From contig NZ_JAUSRB010000001.1 of NCBI RefSeq assembly GCF_030811595.1, forward strand, positions 434,001 through 498,000: DNA of 64,000 bases, read 5' to 3'. Origin of the DNA: Streptosporangium brasiliense (lineage in GTDB: Bacteria > Actinomycetota > Actinomycetes > Streptosporangiales > Streptosporangiaceae). Each line of letters starts with the position of its first letter. The stretch's first letter is position 1. Shown here in pieces: positions 9,148 through 17,664 of the stretch. The position numbers were made by a program, and so were the translations under genes. Under the pieces are notes generated by a model. The model was not told the DNA's origin. It ran no database searches and saw only the letters and a list, made by a program, of their open reading frames with translations.

Positions 9148-10008
9148 TCACGCGCCCTCCCGTGCCTGCCGTACGGCCTCCTGGTAGGAGGTCTCGTCGC
9201 CGGACAGGTAGCGCTCCCGGAACGCCTTCCACGCCTGCGGGTCGGCGGCGGCGGCCACGTAGGCCCGCTGGAAGGTCTCGTCGCGGCCGTAGTCCGGCTC
9301 GCAGGTGGAGAAGTGGGCGCCGCCGGGCGTCTCCACCACGCCGGTCACCATGGACCTGCTGATCAGCAGCGACTGGAGCGGGCCTTCCTTGAGCAGGTCG
9401 GCGGTGTCCACCAGGCGCTCGCAGGAGACGTAGCAGCGCTCGGCGGCCTTGGCGTAGAGGTCGTCGAAGTAGGGGTCGGGGCCGAGATACTGGGCGTTGC
9501 CGAGGTGGTCGGCCCGGTTGAGGTGGACGAGCGCGGCGTCCATGGTCAGCGCGGGGACCGCGATCAGCTCCTCGCCGTCGGGGTAGGGGGAGCGGACGGT
9601 CCGCAGGCCGGGGTTGACCCGCGTCACGTCCGAGCCGAGCCCGGCCCGGGTCGGCAGGAAGGGCAGCCGGTGCGCCGCCGCGAGCAGGCCGAACATGAAC
9701 ATGCCCTCGTCGTACTCGGTGAACTCCACGGCGCCGCTCTGCCGGGCGGCCCGGAAGTGCGGTTCGAGGGGGATCGAGTCGAGCGTGACGAAGGGCGCGA
9801 TCACCCTGCGGACCTTGCCGTGGGCGCAGAGCAGGCCGACGTCGGCGCCGCCGTAGGAGACGATCGTCAGGTCTTCGAGGGGGGAGCGGCACAGCGCGCG
9901 GACCAGGGCCATCGGCTTGCGCCGCGAGCCCCAGCCGCCGATCCCGACCGTCATGCCGCTGCGCAGCGAGCCGACGATCTCCTCGACCGACATCACCTTG
10001 CCGCTCAT
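9148..10008 (-). CDS. ipdA: CoA-transferase-like alpha subunit, ring-opening hydrolase IpdA
   Basis: A 286-residue class I CoA-transferase alpha-type subunit and partner of IpdB. Motifs include GMTVGIGGWGSRRKPMALVR near the N-terminus and EFTEYDEGMFMFGL; the family acts as a hydrolase rather than a transferase. ATG at 10008 overlaps the echA20 stop (ATGA), with GAGGA upstream inside echA20. The open frame continues far upstream through echA20 on another reading frame, so the coupled ATG is clearly the better start. Gene order echA20-ipdA-ipdB-ipdC equals the mycobacterial order. Confidence 0.92.
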   Translation of the reverse strand: MSGKVMSVEEIVGSLRSGMTVGIGGWGSRRKPMALVRALCRSPLEDLTIVSYGGADVGLLCAHGKVRRVIAPFVTLDSIPLEPHFRAARQSGAVEFTEYDEGMFMFGLLAAAHRLPFLPTRAGLGSDVTRVNPGLRTVRSPYPDGEELIAVPALTMDAALVHLNRADHLGNAQYLGPDPYFDDLYAKAAERCYVSCERLVDTADLLKEGPLQSLLISRSMVTGVVETPGGAHFSTCEPDYGRDETFQRAYVAAAADPQAWKAFRERYLSGDETSYQEAVRQAREGA

Positions 10009-10781
10009 CGATCCTCCTCGCCCGGCGCCCCGTCCGCCCCGGCCTCGCCGGAGACGAACGCGTCGCGGTGTCTGTCGCCGGCGCCCATCAGGTTGAGTTC
10101 GAAGGTGAAGCCCTGCTCGAACCGGTAGCTGCGCCTGACGTCGACCGGGTCGATGCCGTTGAGCGACTCCTTGGCCCGGCGGATGACGTAGGGGTCCTTG
10201 GCGGCGATCGCGGAGGCGATGTCGAGGGCGGCCTCGCGCAGCTTGTCGCGGGGGACGACCTCCAGCACCGAGCCGAAGGCGCGCAGTTCGGCGGCGGTGA
10301 CGGTGCGGCAGGTGTAGACCATGGCGCGCATCAGGTGCTGGGGGACCAGCCGGGCCAGGTGGGTGGCCGCGCCCAGCGCGCCGCGGTCCACCTCCGGCAG
10401 GCCGAAGTAGGCGTTCTCGGCGGCCACGACGATGTCGGCGTTGCCCGCCAGGCCGACGCCGCCGCCCAGGCAGAACCCGTGCACGGCGGCGATCACCGGG
10501 ACCTCGCACTCGTAGACCGCCGCGAAGGCCGCCGCGCATCCCCGGTTGGCCCCGACCAGGGCGGCGTGCCCGGGGGTGGCCTGCATCTCCTTGACGTCCA
10601 CCCCGGCGTTGAAGCCCCGGCCCTCGGCGCGCAGCACCACCGCGCGGGTGACGGGGTCGCGTCCGGCCTCCCGCAGGGCCCGCGCCAGCTCGAACCAGCC
10701 CGAGACGGTCAACGCGTTGACCGGGGGCACGTCCATGACCACCTCGGCGACCGGTCCGCCGCCGTGCAGAGTGATTCCCAT
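10005..10781 (-). CDS. echA20: Enoyl-CoA hydratase-family ring hydrolase EchA20
   Basis: A 258-residue crotonase. The oxyanion-hole segments are GRGFNAGVDVKEMQ and GFCLGGGVGLAG, and the C-terminal RFEQGFTFELNLMG strongly matches remembered Rv3550 (EchA20). EchA20 hydrolytically opens the D-ring of the CoA-linked indanone intermediate before IpdAB acts. First gene of the echA20-ipdA-ipdB-ipdC operon, with a KstR2-like box 18 bp upstream of its start. Divergent from a short-chain dehydrogenase. Confidence 0.93.
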   Translation of the reverse strand: MGITLHGGGPVAEVVMDVPPVNALTVSGWFELARALREAGRDPVTRAVVLRAEGRGFNAGVDVKEMQATPGHAALVGANRGCAAAFAAVYECEVPVIAAVHGFCLGGGVGLAGNADIVVAAENAYFGLPEVDRGALGAATHLARLVPQHLMRAMVYTCRTVTAAELRAFGSVLEVVPRDKLREAALDIASAIAAKDPYVIRRAKESLNGIDPVDVRRSYRFEQGFTFELNLMGAGDRHRDAFVSGEAGADGAPGEEDR

Positions 10782-10798
10782 CGCGCCTCACTGTATTC

Positions 10799-10812
10799 AC
10801 CTAACGCTTGCT
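10799..10812. promoter_or_regulatory. KstR2-type operator in the echA20/SDR divergent promoter
   Basis: ACCTAACGCTTGCT equals the best box at 12 of 14 positions and continues as TGGT. It sits between the divergent starts at 10781 and 10864 and could control both directions. Confidence 0.7.
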
Positions 10813-10863
10813 TGGTACGGTAGCACGCGACAGGCCGGGCGGAAGGAAGACGGTGAGGGTGTC

Positions 10864-11619
10864 ATGCGGGTCTCCTACGACTACGCCGGATCGGTCGTGC
10901 TGGTCACCGGTGGGACCAAGGGACTCGGCGCCGGGATCGCCGGCGCCTTCCTGGCCGCCGGGGCCCGGGTGGTGGTGTGCGCGCGCCAGGAGCCGCGGGC
11001 GCTGCCGGCGGGCATCGGGTTCGTCGCGGCCGACGTGCGGGACCCGGCCGAGGTGGACCGGCTGGTCGGGGAGATCGAGGAGCGGCACGGGCGGCTCGAC
11101 ACGGTGGTCAGCAACGCGGGCGGTTCGCCGTACGCGCCGCTGGCCGGGACCTCGCCGCGGCTGCACGCCCGGATCGTCGAGCTCAACCTGATCGCTCCGC
11201 TGCTGGTCGCCCAGCGCGCCCACCCGCTCCTGGCCGCGGTGGGCGGCTCGATCATCATGATCGGCAGTTCGAGCGGCGCGCGTCCCTCGCCCGGCACCTC
11301 CGCCTACGGCGCGGCCAAGGCGGGCCTGCACCACCTGGCCGCCTGCCTGGCCGCCGAGTGGGCGCCGCGGGTCCGCGTCAACACGGTGGTCGTCGGCCTC
11401 GCCGAGACCGAGAGCGCGGCCGATCACTACGGCGGCCCCGAGGGGGTCCGGCGGATGGGCGCCGCCGTCCCCGCGGGCCGGATGGCCCTGCCCGAGGACG
11501 TGGCCGGGGCGTGTCTGTGGCTGGCCGCCCCCGGTTATGTGACCGGGGCCGAGCTCCTCCTGCACGGCGGCGGGGAGATCCCCGCCTGGCGGCGGATCGC
11601 TTCTGGACACGGCGGGTGA
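10864..11619 (+). CDS. Short-chain dehydrogenase/reductase (position of Rv3549c)
   Basis: A 251-residue SDR. It has the nucleotide-binding TGGTKGLGAG, the NAG motif in SNAGGSP, and the catalytic S/Y-x-x-x-K with YGAAK. In mycobacteria two SDR genes (Rv3549c, Rv3548c) lie divergent from echA20 in the KstR2 regulon; this gene and the next hold the same places. It probably oxidises or reduces a hydroxy/keto CoA intermediate of C/D-ring breakdown; the exact substrate is unknown. ATG 10864 has a GTGAGGGTG leader. Confidence 0.85.
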   Translation: MRVSYDYAGSVVLVTGGTKGLGAGIAGAFLAAGARVVVCARQEPRALPAGIGFVAADVRDPAEVDRLVGEIEERHGRLDTVVSNAGGSPYAPLAGTSPRLHARIVELNLIAPLLVAQRAHPLLAAVGGSIIMIGSSSGARPSPGTSAYGAAKAGLHHLAACLAAEWAPRVRVNTVVVGLAETESAADHYGGPEGVRRMGAAVPAGRMALPEDVAGACLWLAAPGYVTGAELLLHGGGEIPAWRRIASGHGG

Positions 11620-11650
11620 ACCCCCGGGAAACTCTGCATGATCACGACGG

Positions 11651-11680
11651 AGGACCTTGCATGGAAGGACCTTGCATGAG
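11651..11680 (+). repeat. 15-bp tandem duplication carrying two ribosome site/start pairs
   Basis: AGGACCTTGCATGGA (11651-11665) is repeated as AGGACCTTGCATGAG (11666-11680). Each copy ends in an ATG in the same frame (11661 and 11676), and each ATG has a purine-rich ribosome site at good spacing. The SDR could start at either, differing by five residues. Confidence 0.75.
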
Positions 11681-12581
11681 CGGCATCTGTGACGGGCGTG
11701 TGGTGATCGTGACCGGGGCCGGGCGCGGCATCGGGCGGGAACACGCCCTTGAGTTCGCCAGGCAGGGGGCGAAGGTCGTGGTCAACGACCTCGGCGCGGG
11801 TCCCCGGGGAGACGGCCGCTCCGGGGTGCCCGCGCTGGAGGTGGCCGCCGAGATCCGCGCGCTGGGGGGCCAGGCGATGGCCAACAGCGACGACGTCGCC
11901 GACTGGGACGGCGCGGCGCGGCTGGTCAAGACGGCGCTGAGCGCCTACGGCCGGCTGGACGTGCTGGTGAACAACGCCGGGTTCGTCCGCGACCGGATGC
12001 TGGTCTCGATGACCGAGCAGGAGTGGGACGAGGTGATCCGGGTGCACCTCAAGGGCCACTTCCTGCCGCTGCGCCACGCCGGGGCGCACTGGCGGGAGCG
12101 GTCGAAGGCGGGGGAGCCGGTGGACGCCCGCGTGATCAACACCTCCTCCGGCGCCGGACTGCTCGGCAGCGTGGGGCAGGGCAACTACGCCGCGGCCAAG
12201 GCGGGCATCGTGGCGCTCACCCAGGTGGCCGCCGCCGAGCTCGGCCGCTACGGCGTCACGGTGAACGCGATCGCCCCGGCCGCGCGGACCCGGATGACCG
12301 AGGAGGTCTTCGCCACGACGATGGCCAGGCCCGCGGACGGCTTCGACGCGATGGACCCGGCCAACGTGGCGCCGCTGGTGGCATGGCTCGGCTCGGCGAG
12401 GTCCGCCCACGTCACGGGGCGGGTCTTCGAGGTCGAGGGCGGCGTCCTCTCCCTCGCCGACGGCTGGCGGCACGGCCCCCGCGCCGACCGGGGCGCCCGC
12501 TGGGAGCCCGCCGAGATCGGCGACGCGGTCGCCGGGCTCCTGGCCGAGGCGGCCGAGCCGGAGCCCGTCTACGGGGCGTAG
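11676..12581 (+). CDS. Short-chain dehydrogenase/reductase (position of Rv3548c)
   Basis: A 301-residue SDR of the long, hydroxyacyl-CoA dehydrogenase-like type. Motifs: TGAGRGIGREHALEFARQGA, the NNAGFVRDRM segment, and the catalytic serine/tyrosine/lysine with NYAAAKAG. It follows the previous SDR by 56 bp and is probably its operon partner under the same KstR2-type box. The start at 11676 matches family N-termini (M-x-G-x-C-D-G-R-V); ATG 11661, which has a stronger GGAGG, is the alternative. Likely dehydrogenates a hydroxyacyl-CoA in the pathway. Confidence 0.87.
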   Translation: MSGICDGRVVIVTGAGRGIGREHALEFARQGAKVVVNDLGAGPRGDGRSGVPALEVAAEIRALGGQAMANSDDVADWDGAARLVKTALSAYGRLDVLVNNAGFVRDRMLVSMTEQEWDEVIRVHLKGHFLPLRHAGAHWRERSKAGEPVDARVINTSSGAGLLGSVGQGNYAAAKAGIVALTQVAAAELGRYGVTVNAIAPAARTRMTEEVFATTMARPADGFDAMDPANVAPLVAWLGSARSAHVTGRVFEVEGGVLSLADGWRHGPRADRGARWEPAEIGDAVAGLLAEAAEPEPVYGA

Positions 12582-12670
12582 CCGCGGAGGCCCGGGGCTG
12601 GGCCGGGGCTGGCGAGCGGCTCTGTGTAAGGTCCTTGATGTTTGGTTGGTGCTGACATGAGGGGCTTTCA

Positions 12671-13504
12671 ATGAGCGTTTCCGCGGCTTATGTGACTTTC
12701 GCAGACCCGGACGGGGGCGACGACGAGAAGGAGCTCGCTCTCGCCGCCTGGGCCGAGGCCGGGATCGCCGGGCGGATCGTGCGCTGGGACGACCCCGAGG
12801 CCGACTGGGCCGCCTTTGACGCCGTCGTGGTCCGCTCCGCCTGGGACTACGTGGACCGGCGGGCGGAGTTCCTCGACTGGGCCCGCCGCGTCGAGTCCGT
12901 CACCCGGCTGCTCAACCCGGCCGCCGTGCTTGAGCGCAACACCGACAAGACCTACCTGCGGGACCTGAAGGCGCCGGCCATCCCCACCTACTGGGTCGGG
13001 CCGGGCGAGGAGGCCGACTTCCCGGTCCTCGACGAGTATGTGGTCAAGCCCACGGTGTCGGCCGGGGCCCGCGACACGATCAGGACCGGCGACCGCGGGG
13101 AGGCCGGGGCCCACGCCGCCCGGCTGGTCGCCGAGGGGCGGACCGCGATGATCCAGCCCTATCTGGACATGGTCGAGACCGAGGGGGAGACCTCGCTGCT
13201 CTACTTCGGCGGCCGGTTCAGCCACGCCATCCGGCGCAACCCGATGCTGGCCGGCAACGCCACCGGGCCGGGGCGCGGGAACGGCCACGGTGAGCTCCGC
13301 ACTCCCGGGGGCGACCAGCTCGCCCTGGCCGAGCAGGTGCTGGCCGAGTTCCCCGACGTGCTCTACGCCCGGGTGGACCTGGTCCGCCTGCCCGACGGCA
13401 GCCCGGTCCTCATCGAGCTGGAGCTCACCGAGCCCTACCTGTTCCTGCGCTACGCGCCCGAGGCCGCGGCCAACCTGGCCCGCGCGCTGGGCGCGGCGCT
13501 CTGA
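12671..13504 (+). CDS. ATP-grasp domain protein of unknown substrate
   Basis: A 277-residue ATP-grasp enzyme, RimK/glutathione-synthetase-like. Visible features are the early RSAWDY segment, the nucleotide-binding lysine in YVVKPTVSAGARDT, and the metal-binding acidic residues near the end in LIELELTEPYLFLRY. Such proteins form amide or ester bonds using ATP; nothing nearby names the substrate. It stands alone, with GAGGGG before the ATG, and is followed by a strong hairpin facing the MauE-like gene. Confidence 0.75.
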   Translation: MSVSAAYVTFADPDGGDDEKELALAAWAEAGIAGRIVRWDDPEADWAAFDAVVVRSAWDYVDRRAEFLDWARRVESVTRLLNPAAVLERNTDKTYLRDLKAPAIPTYWVGPGEEADFPVLDEYVVKPTVSAGARDTIRTGDRGEAGAHAARLVAEGRTAMIQPYLDMVETEGETSLLYFGGRFSHAIRRNPMLAGNATGPGRGNGHGELRTPGGDQLALAEQVLAEFPDVLYARVDLVRLPDGSPVLIELELTEPYLFLRYAPEAAANLARALGAAL

Positions 13505-13512
13505 CCCGCGCG

Positions 13513-13535
13513 CCGGCGGCCGGGTAGGCCGCCGG
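13513..13535. terminator. Bidirectional hairpin between convergent genes
   Basis: CCGGCGGCC and GGCCGCCGG form a perfect 9-bp stem with a 5-nt loop, in the 35-bp gap between the ATP-grasp stop and the MauE-like stop. Confidence 0.7.
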
Positions 13536-13539
13536 ACGG

Positions 13540-14316
13540 TCAGGTGAGCGCGGGCTCGTCGACGAGGGCGGCGCGGACGGCCGACGGGTCGCCGCCGGAG
13601 AGCGGGACGGCGAAGACCGCCGTCCGCCCGCCGGCGGCGTAGACCACGAACCGCAGGCCGTCCTCGTCCCACACGTCCTGGACGTCGGAGGTGAGCCGCG
13701 CCGACGTCGAGCAGTAGGCGGGGCTGAGGTAGAGCAGGCGCAGGGTGACCTCCAGCGGGATCTCCTGCGGTGCGGGCGGGGCGAGCGGTCTGCGCAGCCG
13801 TACGAGCAGCCGGCGCAGGGGCATCAGCCAGTGGCGGTCCAGCTCCGCCGAGAGCCCCAGCAGGACGGCGATCTCCACCAGGCCCAGGACCGCGAGCGGC
13901 GGGTCCAGCGGGTACGGCCGCGCCCAGAGCGCCGCGACGCCCATGACGAGCAGGAGCCCCGCCCGGGCGAAGGCGCGCCGGTCCGCCGGGCGGGAGTGCG
14001 TGCCCAGGCAACCGCAGGACGCGGCGGGCGCGGCCAGGCGCGCATAGGTGAGATAGGCGAGGAATCCCGCGGAGAGCGCGGCGCCGGCCGCGCCCTCCGC
14101 GGGCAGGACCGGCGGCAGCAGCAGCGCGGCCGCCACCGCGAGCTCCAGCACCCCGACGAGCCGGAGCGCGGGGACCGCGCGCGCCGAGCCGACCAGCCGG
14201 GCCAGCGCGCTCTGCCCGGCCCGCGCCCGCATCTTCCGGCTGAGCAGTTTCACCAGCGCGGCCCAGAGCAGGAAGGAGCCGATCACATACGGCTGCAGCG
14301 CGGCGATCCCATGCAT
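13540..14316 (-). CDS. MauE/DoxX-like redox-associated membrane protein with cytosolic tail
   Basis: A 258-residue protein with about four membrane segments in residues 8-165 and a Cys pair C101-x-C103 in the SCGCLG motif that marks MauE-type proteins. MauE is needed for disulfide formation in the methylamine dehydrogenase light chain. After the membrane part is a tail of about 80 residues ending in alternating strands, which is unusual. It is the last gene of a coupled operon with a Cys-rich protein and a Tat substrate, so it probably handles their disulfides. Its ribosome site AGGAG (14323-14327) overlaps the previous gene's TAG stop. Confidence 0.8.
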   Translation of the reverse strand: MHGIAALQPYVIGSFLLWAALVKLLSRKMRARAGQSALARLVGSARAVPALRLVGVLELAVAAALLLPPVLPAEGAAGAALSAGFLAYLTYARLAAPAASCGCLGTHSRPADRRAFARAGLLLVMGVAALWARPYPLDPPLAVLGLVEIAVLLGLSAELDRHWLMPLRRLLVRLRRPLAPPAPQEIPLEVTLRLLYLSPAYCSTSARLTSDVQDVWDEDGLRFVVYAAGGRTAVFAVPLSGGDPSAVRAALVDEPALT

Positions 14317-14325
14317 CTGTCGCTC

Positions 14326-14922
14326 CTAATGAGGGGAGAAGACGGTGGCGATGTCGACTTCGTTGGTGTCGGGCCGCCAGGCGCCCAGGACCTGCACGTG
14401 CTGGCTCACCCGCAGCAGCGACAGGTCGGCGGAGGGCGGCGAGTCGGAGTAGACGGCGACCGATCTGCCCGGCACGCGGTGGCAGAGGATCTCCTGCCCC
14501 TTGTGGTCCAGGTGGATCTTCTCGCTGGTGATGTTCCTGATGTGGCCCTTGATGTTGACGATGTTGAGCCACACCGCCTCGGCGGCGAGCACCCCGTCGG
14601 GCATCCGGACGCCCCGGGCGTAGAGCCCGTCACCGGGTCTGGCCTGGTCGAAGGCGACGGGACCGAGCTTCCACAGGCTCGTGCCGTCGACGACCCTGAT
14701 GCGGTGGAAGACCATGTTCGATCCCAGGACGAAGAGCGTGTTGTCCTTGATGGAACGGATCCGTCCCTCGGCGAAGTTGGGGTCGGGGGTGCCGGGCTCG
14801 ATCTCGGGTGCCACGGCGCCGAAGGCCGCCTCCGGGCCGAGCGATCCCAGCGCGGTCGCGGCGACGACGCCGGCTCCGCCGCCGAGCAGGGCGGACTTGA
14901 GCAGTTGCCTTCTGCTGGTCAT
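14326..14922 (-). CDS. Tat-exported protein of unknown function (DUF5666-like strands)
   Basis: A 198-residue protein. The N-terminus SRRQLLKSALLGGGAG is a twin-arginine signal. The mature part is strand-rich with repeated short barrels (GRIRSIKDNTLFVLG; GVLAAEAVWL; HVQVLGAWRPD), resembling DUF5666-style OB-like folds. One cysteine is seen in the mature part (ILCHRV). Gene two of the cassette: its AGGAG ribosome site (14931-14935) overlaps the TAG stop of the Cys-rich gene, so translation is coupled. It may act as a scaffold, or carry the leaderless Cys-rich protein out; both are inference. Confidence 0.7.
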   Translation of the reverse strand: MTSRRQLLKSALLGGGAGVVAATALGSLGPEAAFGAVAPEIEPGTPDPNFAEGRIRSIKDNTLFVLGSNMVFHRIRVVDGTSLWKLGPVAFDQARPGDGLYARGVRMPDGVLAAEAVWLNIVNIKGHIRNITSEKIHLDHKGQEILCHRVPGRSVAVYSDSPPSADLSLLRVSQHVQVLGAWRPDTNEVDIATVFSPH

Positions 14923-14933
14923 CGGACCGCCTC

Positions 14934-15383
14934 CTAGGGGACCGAGATCTCGCACGGCCGCAGGCCGGTCGAGAGGCTGGCGATCCGGCTGTAGGCGGCC
15001 GGGGTCAGGTCGATCAGCCGGTTGCTCGCGCAGGTCGCGCCGCAGCAGCTGCGCTCGCCGCAGAACAGGTCCGTCTGCGGTCCGCAGTCGGCGATGGAGG
15101 TGACGACGGCGGCGCCGCTGCACAGCGCCGTGATGCGGTGGTTGAAACCGCAGGTCCTGCGGGACAGCGAGACGCCGCAGCTGTCCGGCCGGGTGATCGA
15201 CCAGCAGGCGTCGGAGGTGTTGGGCCAGGCGTGTTGCAGGTTCCCGGAGTTGCAGGTGCCGCAGGCTCCCTTACCGGTGCTGCTGCACGGCCCCCAGGCC
15301 GTGCCGCAGCAGAACCAGGAGACTTCTCCTTGGACTGCTGCGAGTAAGTCGACGGGCGGGTCAGTGGGCTGGCTGCGCGCCAT
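14934..15383 (-). CDS. Cysteine-rich protein, possible maturation client of MauE-like partner
   Basis: A 149-residue protein with 15 cysteines (about 10 percent), including paired CC at SWFCCGTAWGPC and RSCCGATC, plus four tryptophans near cysteines. This composition recalls the methylamine dehydrogenase light chain MauA, which has six disulfides and a tryptophan-derived cofactor, but no clear alignment can be claimed. No signal peptide is visible. Start chosen at ATG 15383, seven bases after GGAGG; the ATG at 15389 is too close. A possible sigma-70-like -35 TTGACG (15484-15489, minus strand) lies in the AT-rich leader. First gene of the operon. Confidence 0.72.
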   Translation of the reverse strand: MARSQPTDPPVDLLAAVQGEVSWFCCGTAWGPCSSTGKGACGTCNSGNLQHAWPNTSDACWSITRPDSCGVSLSRRTCGFNHRITALCSGAAVVTSIADCGPQTDLFCGERSCCGATCASNRLIDLTPAAYSRIASLSTGLRPCEISVP

Positions 15384-15529
15384 GCGCATCCTCCTGGGGT
15401 GGGCTCCGACGGTCCCCCGGGTCCGATGGTGCAGCTGTGTGGAAATTTTCTGACTTATCTCATCAAAACATGTAATTAATCTCCGTCAATGCCCGATCCG
15501 GAGCCGGCCGCCAAGTCACCCGAGCCTGA

Positions 15530-15865
15530 TGCGGGGGTCGAGGAGGGCGCCTGGACGGGCGGCACCACCTGGTCGCGGTCACCGCGCGCAGCAACCGCAG
15601 CAAAGCCGACAAGGATCCCGGCCAGTGGCTGCCGCCGTATGCCCCGACCCGCTGCCGGTGTCTGGCCGAATGGATCGCGGTCAAGCTGCGCTGGGCCTTG
15701 AGCGTCGATCCGGCGGGGAAACAAGCGCTGATCGCGCTCGCCGGGGACCGCCCCCACGCGCCCCCGCCAGGGACAACCCCGCCCGCCGGCGACCGGGACC
15801 TCGCACCCCCTCGGCTGTCCCGCCCGCGGGAGTCCATCTCATCGACGGTTCGGGCGGGAGCGTGA
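15530..15865 (+). pseudogene. 5'-truncated HNH endonuclease-family (DUF1524) fragment
   Basis: The plus frame after a TGA at 15527 reads HLVAVTARSNRSKADKDP, then QWLPPYAPTRCRCLAEWIAV, which is the C-terminal half of the actinobacterial HNH/DUF1524 family. The upstream half, with the catalytic D-x-N-x-E-H region, is missing, and no start codon or ribosome site is present. It is therefore a remnant ending at 15865. It lies head-to-head with the Cys-rich operon promoter. Confidence 0.7.
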
Positions 15866-15899
15866 CTTTCCAGCGCCGGCGGTGCGCGCCGGAGGAAGC

Positions 15900-15955
15900 G
15901 ATCGGCGGGCGGTGGTCGGCGGGCGGTGATCGGCGGGCGGTGATCGGCGAGGGCG
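15900..15955. repeat. 14-bp tandem repeat, three close copies plus a degenerate fourth
   Basis: GATCGGCGGGCGGT is repeated at 15900, 15914 (one change), 15928 and, degenerately, 15942. It lies between the HNH fragment and the secreted-protein gene. No function is evident. Confidence 0.7.
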
Positions 15956-16060
15956 ACACGGAATCACCGCGGCTGCCACTGAACGAAATCCTCCGGTTGC
16001 ATTCAGTAACATCGCCATGTATTTGATCTTGAACGTGTCCCCACACAGATCGGGAGTTCC

Positions 16061-17506
16061 ATGGCGATATCGCAACGGCCCAGGTCCGCGCTCACCACGC
16101 TTACCTGTGCCCTGACCACGCTGCTGGCCGCATGGGTGACCCCGGCGGTAGCCGACACCGATGCGCACACCGGCGCTACAACGCGGCAGGCCACCACACA
16201 GGCCGCCGCACCCTGCATCCGGCACGGGCAGCACAACTACCCCGTCGACTACTACTGGAAGAACGTGCTCGGCATGAGGCTGGGCAACGGGTCGGTGGCG
16301 GTCACCACCTCCCCCTCCCTGTGGGGCGGGCAGATCGCACCGGGCAGCACCTTCACCCTCACCCTGACGCACCGCACGGCCCGCTGGCCGCTGCTGGTGC
16401 GCACCTACACCACCACCTGGGACCTGTCGTCCCTGCGAGCCAGCGCCGACATCGTCGGCCAGTCCGGGACCGGCGTCATCAACGGCAACACCCTGTCGAT
16501 CACCTCGCCGGGCACCAAGACCGACCCGGCCGCGAAGGTCATCACCTTCCGGGTCAGGCCGGGCACCGTCGGGCGCAGCATGACCATCCGGCCGACCGGG
16601 ATCAGCAGCGTCATCGCCTTCCCGGGCCAGCTCGGGAACAACGCCCCCGCCCCGCCGATCCACATCGTCAGCGGCCAGTCCATCTCGCCCACCAACGCCG
16701 TCGACGACACCGCCACCACCACGGAGGGCACCGCCGTCACCGTGCCCGTGCTGGCCAACGACACCGCGACCGCGCCGACGATCACCAGCGTCACCCAGCC
16801 CCGCCACGGCGCCGCGACGATCTCCGGCAACACCGTCGTCTACACGCCCGACCCGGGCCTGGGCGGCACCGACACCTTCGCCTACACCATCACCACCGCC
16901 TGCGGAAGTTCCACCGCCACGGTCACCGTCACCGTCACCTGCACCCGCGAGCCCATCAACCTGGTCAACGGCAGCTTCGAGACACCCGCCGTGCGCCGGA
17001 TCGACTGGAACATCCCCGACGCCTCCACCAACCCCGCCGTCGGCTGGCACACCACCGCCACCGACAACAAGCTGGAGTTCTGGCCCAGCGGCGCGGGCGG
17101 GGTCCCGGCAGCCGACGGCCGGCAGTTCGCCGAACTCAACGCCAACCAGGTCTCCACGCTCTACCAGGACGTCCCCACCGTTCCCGGCACCCAGATGACC
17201 TGGTCGCTGTATCACCGAGGCCGTCTGGGGACCGACGTGATGCGGGTTCTCATCGGCGCCCCGGGCGCACCCGTGCCCCAGACTCCGACCGGAGCCTCCT
17301 CCCCGGACATCTCCGACGGCAACACCGCCTGGGGCCACTACAGCGGCACCTACGTCGTGCCCGCCGGGCAGACCGTCACCCGGTTCGCCTTCAAGTCGGT
17401 ATCGGCCGCCGGAGGCCGCCCGACGTTCGGCAACTTCCTGGACGGCGTGGTCTTCCAGACACCGCCCTGCCGGCCCATGACCGAAAGCGCCGCGAAGGCC
17501 GGCTGA
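16061..17506 (+). CDS. Secreted surface protein with Ig-like repeat domain
   Basis: A 481-residue protein with a Sec signal (hydrophobic segment and A-x-A site near residue 31). The middle holds a cadherin/VCBS-type Ig-like domain: [20 protein letters not shown] followed by [15 protein letters not shown]. The C-terminal part (NGSFETPAV through [14 protein letters not shown]) resembles jelly-roll or carbohydrate-binding modules. No LPXTG anchor or membrane segment is seen, so it is probably released. Function is likely adhesion or polymer binding. A long hairpin follows. Codon use is Thr/ACC-rich compared with neighbours. Confidence 0.72.
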   Translation: MAISQRPRSALTTLTCALTTLLAAWVTPAVADTDAHTGATTRQATTQAAAPCIRHGQHNYPVDYYWKNVLGMRLGNGSVAVTTSPSLWGGQIAPGSTFTLTLTHRTARWPLLVRTYTTTWDLSSLRASADIVGQSGTGVINGNTLSITSPGTKTDPAAKVITFRVRPGTVGRSMTIRPTGISSVIAFPGQLGNNAPAPPIHIVSGQSISPTNAVDDTATTTEGTAVTVPVLANDTATAPTITSVTQPRHGAATISGNTVVYTPDPGLGGTDTFAYTITTACGSSTATVTVTVTCTREPINLVNGSFETPAVRRIDWNIPDASTNPAVGWHTTATDNKLEFWPSGAGGVPAADGRQFAELNANQVSTLYQDVPTVPGTQMTWSLYHRGRLGTDVMRVLIGAPGAPVPQTPTGASSPDISDGNTAWGHYSGTYVVPAGQTVTRFAFKSVSAAGGRPTFGNFLDGVVFQTPPCRPMTESAAKAG

Positions 17507-17551
17507 TCCCACAACGCGCGCCGAGCCGGGTGACCATCCCGTCCTGAACGC

Positions 17552-17594
17552 CCCCGGGGCCGGCCCGCACACCTGCGGCGGGCCGTCCCCGGGG
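17552..17594 (+). terminator. Strong hairpin after the secreted Ig-like protein
   Basis: A 17-bp stem (17552-17568 with 17578-17594) with one mismatch and a 9-nt loop, 46 bp after the stop codon. It separates this gene from the serine hydrolase. Confidence 0.75.
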
Positions 17595-17664
17595 CACCCT
17601 CCGAGCTTTTCGGAATCGAGATCCACCGTCTTGCGGCCGTGATCCCTGACCAAGGAGACCCCTG

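Noticed and set aside
13540..15383. Calling the cassette a methylamine dehydrogenase operon
   Set aside because: Only a MauE-like protein is clear; heavy chain, MauD, MauG and amicyanin genes are missing and the Cys-rich protein has no certain alignment to MauA.
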